DNA of 64,000 nucleotides, from contig SCMT01000005.1 in assembly GCA_005502915.1 (NCBI GenBank), positions 62,001-126,000 on the forward strand. Reading direction: 5' to 3'. The notes under the pieces are model-generated. The model was not told the origin of the DNA. It made no database searches and saw nothing but the letters and a program-made list of their open reading frames with translations. The stretch is from Lysobacteraceae bacterium 2PB (GTDB lineage: Bacteria > Pseudomonadota > Gammaproteobacteria > Xanthomonadales > Xanthomonadaceae). This document shows positions 63,634 to 64,000 of the stretch, in pieces. A program made the translations under genes and the position numbers. Every line of letters begins with the position of its first letter. Positions within the stretch are counted from its first letter, which is position 1.

Positions 63634-64000
63634 TCAGCGGTTGACCACCGACAGGCTCGGCGAACGGCGGGCGGAGCGATGGTCGGCAGCCGCTTCCGTG
63701 GTGTAGGCGCAGACGCGGTTGCGGCCTTCGTTCTTGGCGCGGTACAGCATCTGGTCGGCGTGCGACAGCAGGCGCGACAGGTCGTAGCCCGACTGCGCGG
63801 TCGAACTGACCCCGAAACTGCCTGTGACCACGAAGGAGTAACCGCAGTCGCGGGTATCGATCTGCGCCAGCTGGGCGCGGCAATCCTCGGCCAGTCGGGA
63901 AGCCCCCGCGAGGTCGATGCCGCGCAGCAGCACCGCGAATTCCTCGCCGCCGATGCGGCCGATGTAGTCGATCTTCCGGCAATGCGCCGAGCAGGTCTTG
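63634..64000 (-). CDS. GGDEF domain protein, C-terminal fragment (cut by window edge)
   Basis: The C-terminal 121 codons of a diguanylate cyclase-type domain; the N-terminus lies beyond the right edge. The active-site loop is RIGGEEF, a functional variant of GGDEF. Downstream, YSFVVTGSFGVSS and LLSHADQMLYRAKNEGRNRV are standard. An inhibitory RxxD site five residues before GGEEF reads DYIG, so it is probably absent. The sensory domain is not visible. The tail of about 25 residues is Ser/Arg-rich. Confidence 0.87.
   Translation of the reverse strand, partial: KTCSAHCRKIDYIGRIGGEEFAVLLRGIDLAGASRLAEDCRAQLAQIDTRDCGYSFVVTGSFGVSSTAQSGYDLSRLLSHADQMLYRAKNEGRNRVCAYTTEAAADHRSARRSPSLSVVNR

Overview
The window is 64 kb of high-GC DNA whose gene content and order fit a gammaproteobacterium of the Xanthomonadaceae/Lysobacteraceae group (Lysobacter, Luteimonas, Xanthomonas, Stenotrophomonas and relatives). 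The evidence is the kdsD-kdsC-lptC-lptA-lptB-rpoN-hpf-hprK-rapZ run, the DUF2066/purM/DUF2238/purN/DUF3108 block, the lptD-surA-pdxA-rsmA-apaG-apaH run, and GTAG-headed palindromes resembling the SMAG repeats of Stenotrophomonas. Nearly all of the window is chromosomal core. I saw no prophage, insertion sequence, CRISPR array, rRNA or tRNA. Genes are tightly packed, with many ATGA/GTGA/TGATG stop-start overlaps that imply translational coupling.

Layout. 0-4 kb: pntA (partial) and a DUF1631 gene with its own terminator, both on the minus strand. 3.9-6.4 kb: plus-strand group of a YdjA-like nitroreductase, a stand-alone 5'-3' exonuclease, a Nudix hydrolase and a lineage-type hypothetical. 6.4-7.6 kb: a loosely packed stretch with small membrane proteins and one doubtful ORF. 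7.7-10.9 kb (minus): DUF2066 exported protein, AI-2E-family permease and hda (replication control). 11-14.9 kb (plus): purM, a DUF2238 membrane protein, purN and two tandem DUF3108 paralogues. 15-17 kb (minus): a secreted hypothetical, murA and ibaG. 17.2-24.9 kb (plus): the LPS run kdsD-kdsC-lptCAB, then rpoN, hpf, hprK and rapZ.

24.9-30.2 kb (minus) is the most unusual segment. It holds a GyrB-like ATPase lacking the TOPRIM half, an EamA transporter, an Lgt resembling the Bacteroidetes form (a second, proteobacterial Lgt lies at 42-43 kb) and two UbiH-family hydroxylases. 30.2-40.8 kb (plus): two membrane proteins, a cobalamin adenosyltransferase coupled to an HDAC-like deacylase, lptD-surA-pdxA, a CsaA-like protein, rsmA-apaG-apaH and a DUF1287 lipoprotein. 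A facing pair of GTAG palindromes at 40.8 kb ends this block. 40.9-44.3 kb (minus): folA, thyA, lgt, a TerC-family protein and dgkA. 44.6-45.9 kb (plus): an uncharacterised lipoprotein/helical-protein pair.

46-50.6 kb (minus): VOC protein, ECF sigma factor, isoaspartyl peptidase and a TonB-dependent receptor. 50.9-54 kb (plus): M3 peptidase and a class II (SIRT4-like) sirtuin. 54-59.4 kb: DUF3298 lipoprotein, cold-shock protein with a long empty leader, a 60-aa ORF ended by a strong terminator, rhomboid protease, POT peptide transporter and a GST. 59.5-64 kb: M14 carboxypeptidase, YdeI-family protein, a 53-aa membrane peptide, TrhO, an HD hydrolase and the C-terminus of a GGDEF protein.

Functionally the window joins envelope biogenesis (Kdo synthesis, LPS transport, peptidoglycan, lipoprotein acylation, outer-membrane chaperoning), one-carbon and purine metabolism (purM, purN, folA, thyA), and protein or peptide turnover. 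Small-scale regulators (hda, rpoN, hprK, rapZ, hpf, an ECF sigma factor) are scattered through it. No obviously new multi-gene system stands out. The best candidates for a second look are the truncated GyrB-like protein, the second Lgt, the lipoprotein/helical pair, and stop codons embedded in GTAG palindromes.
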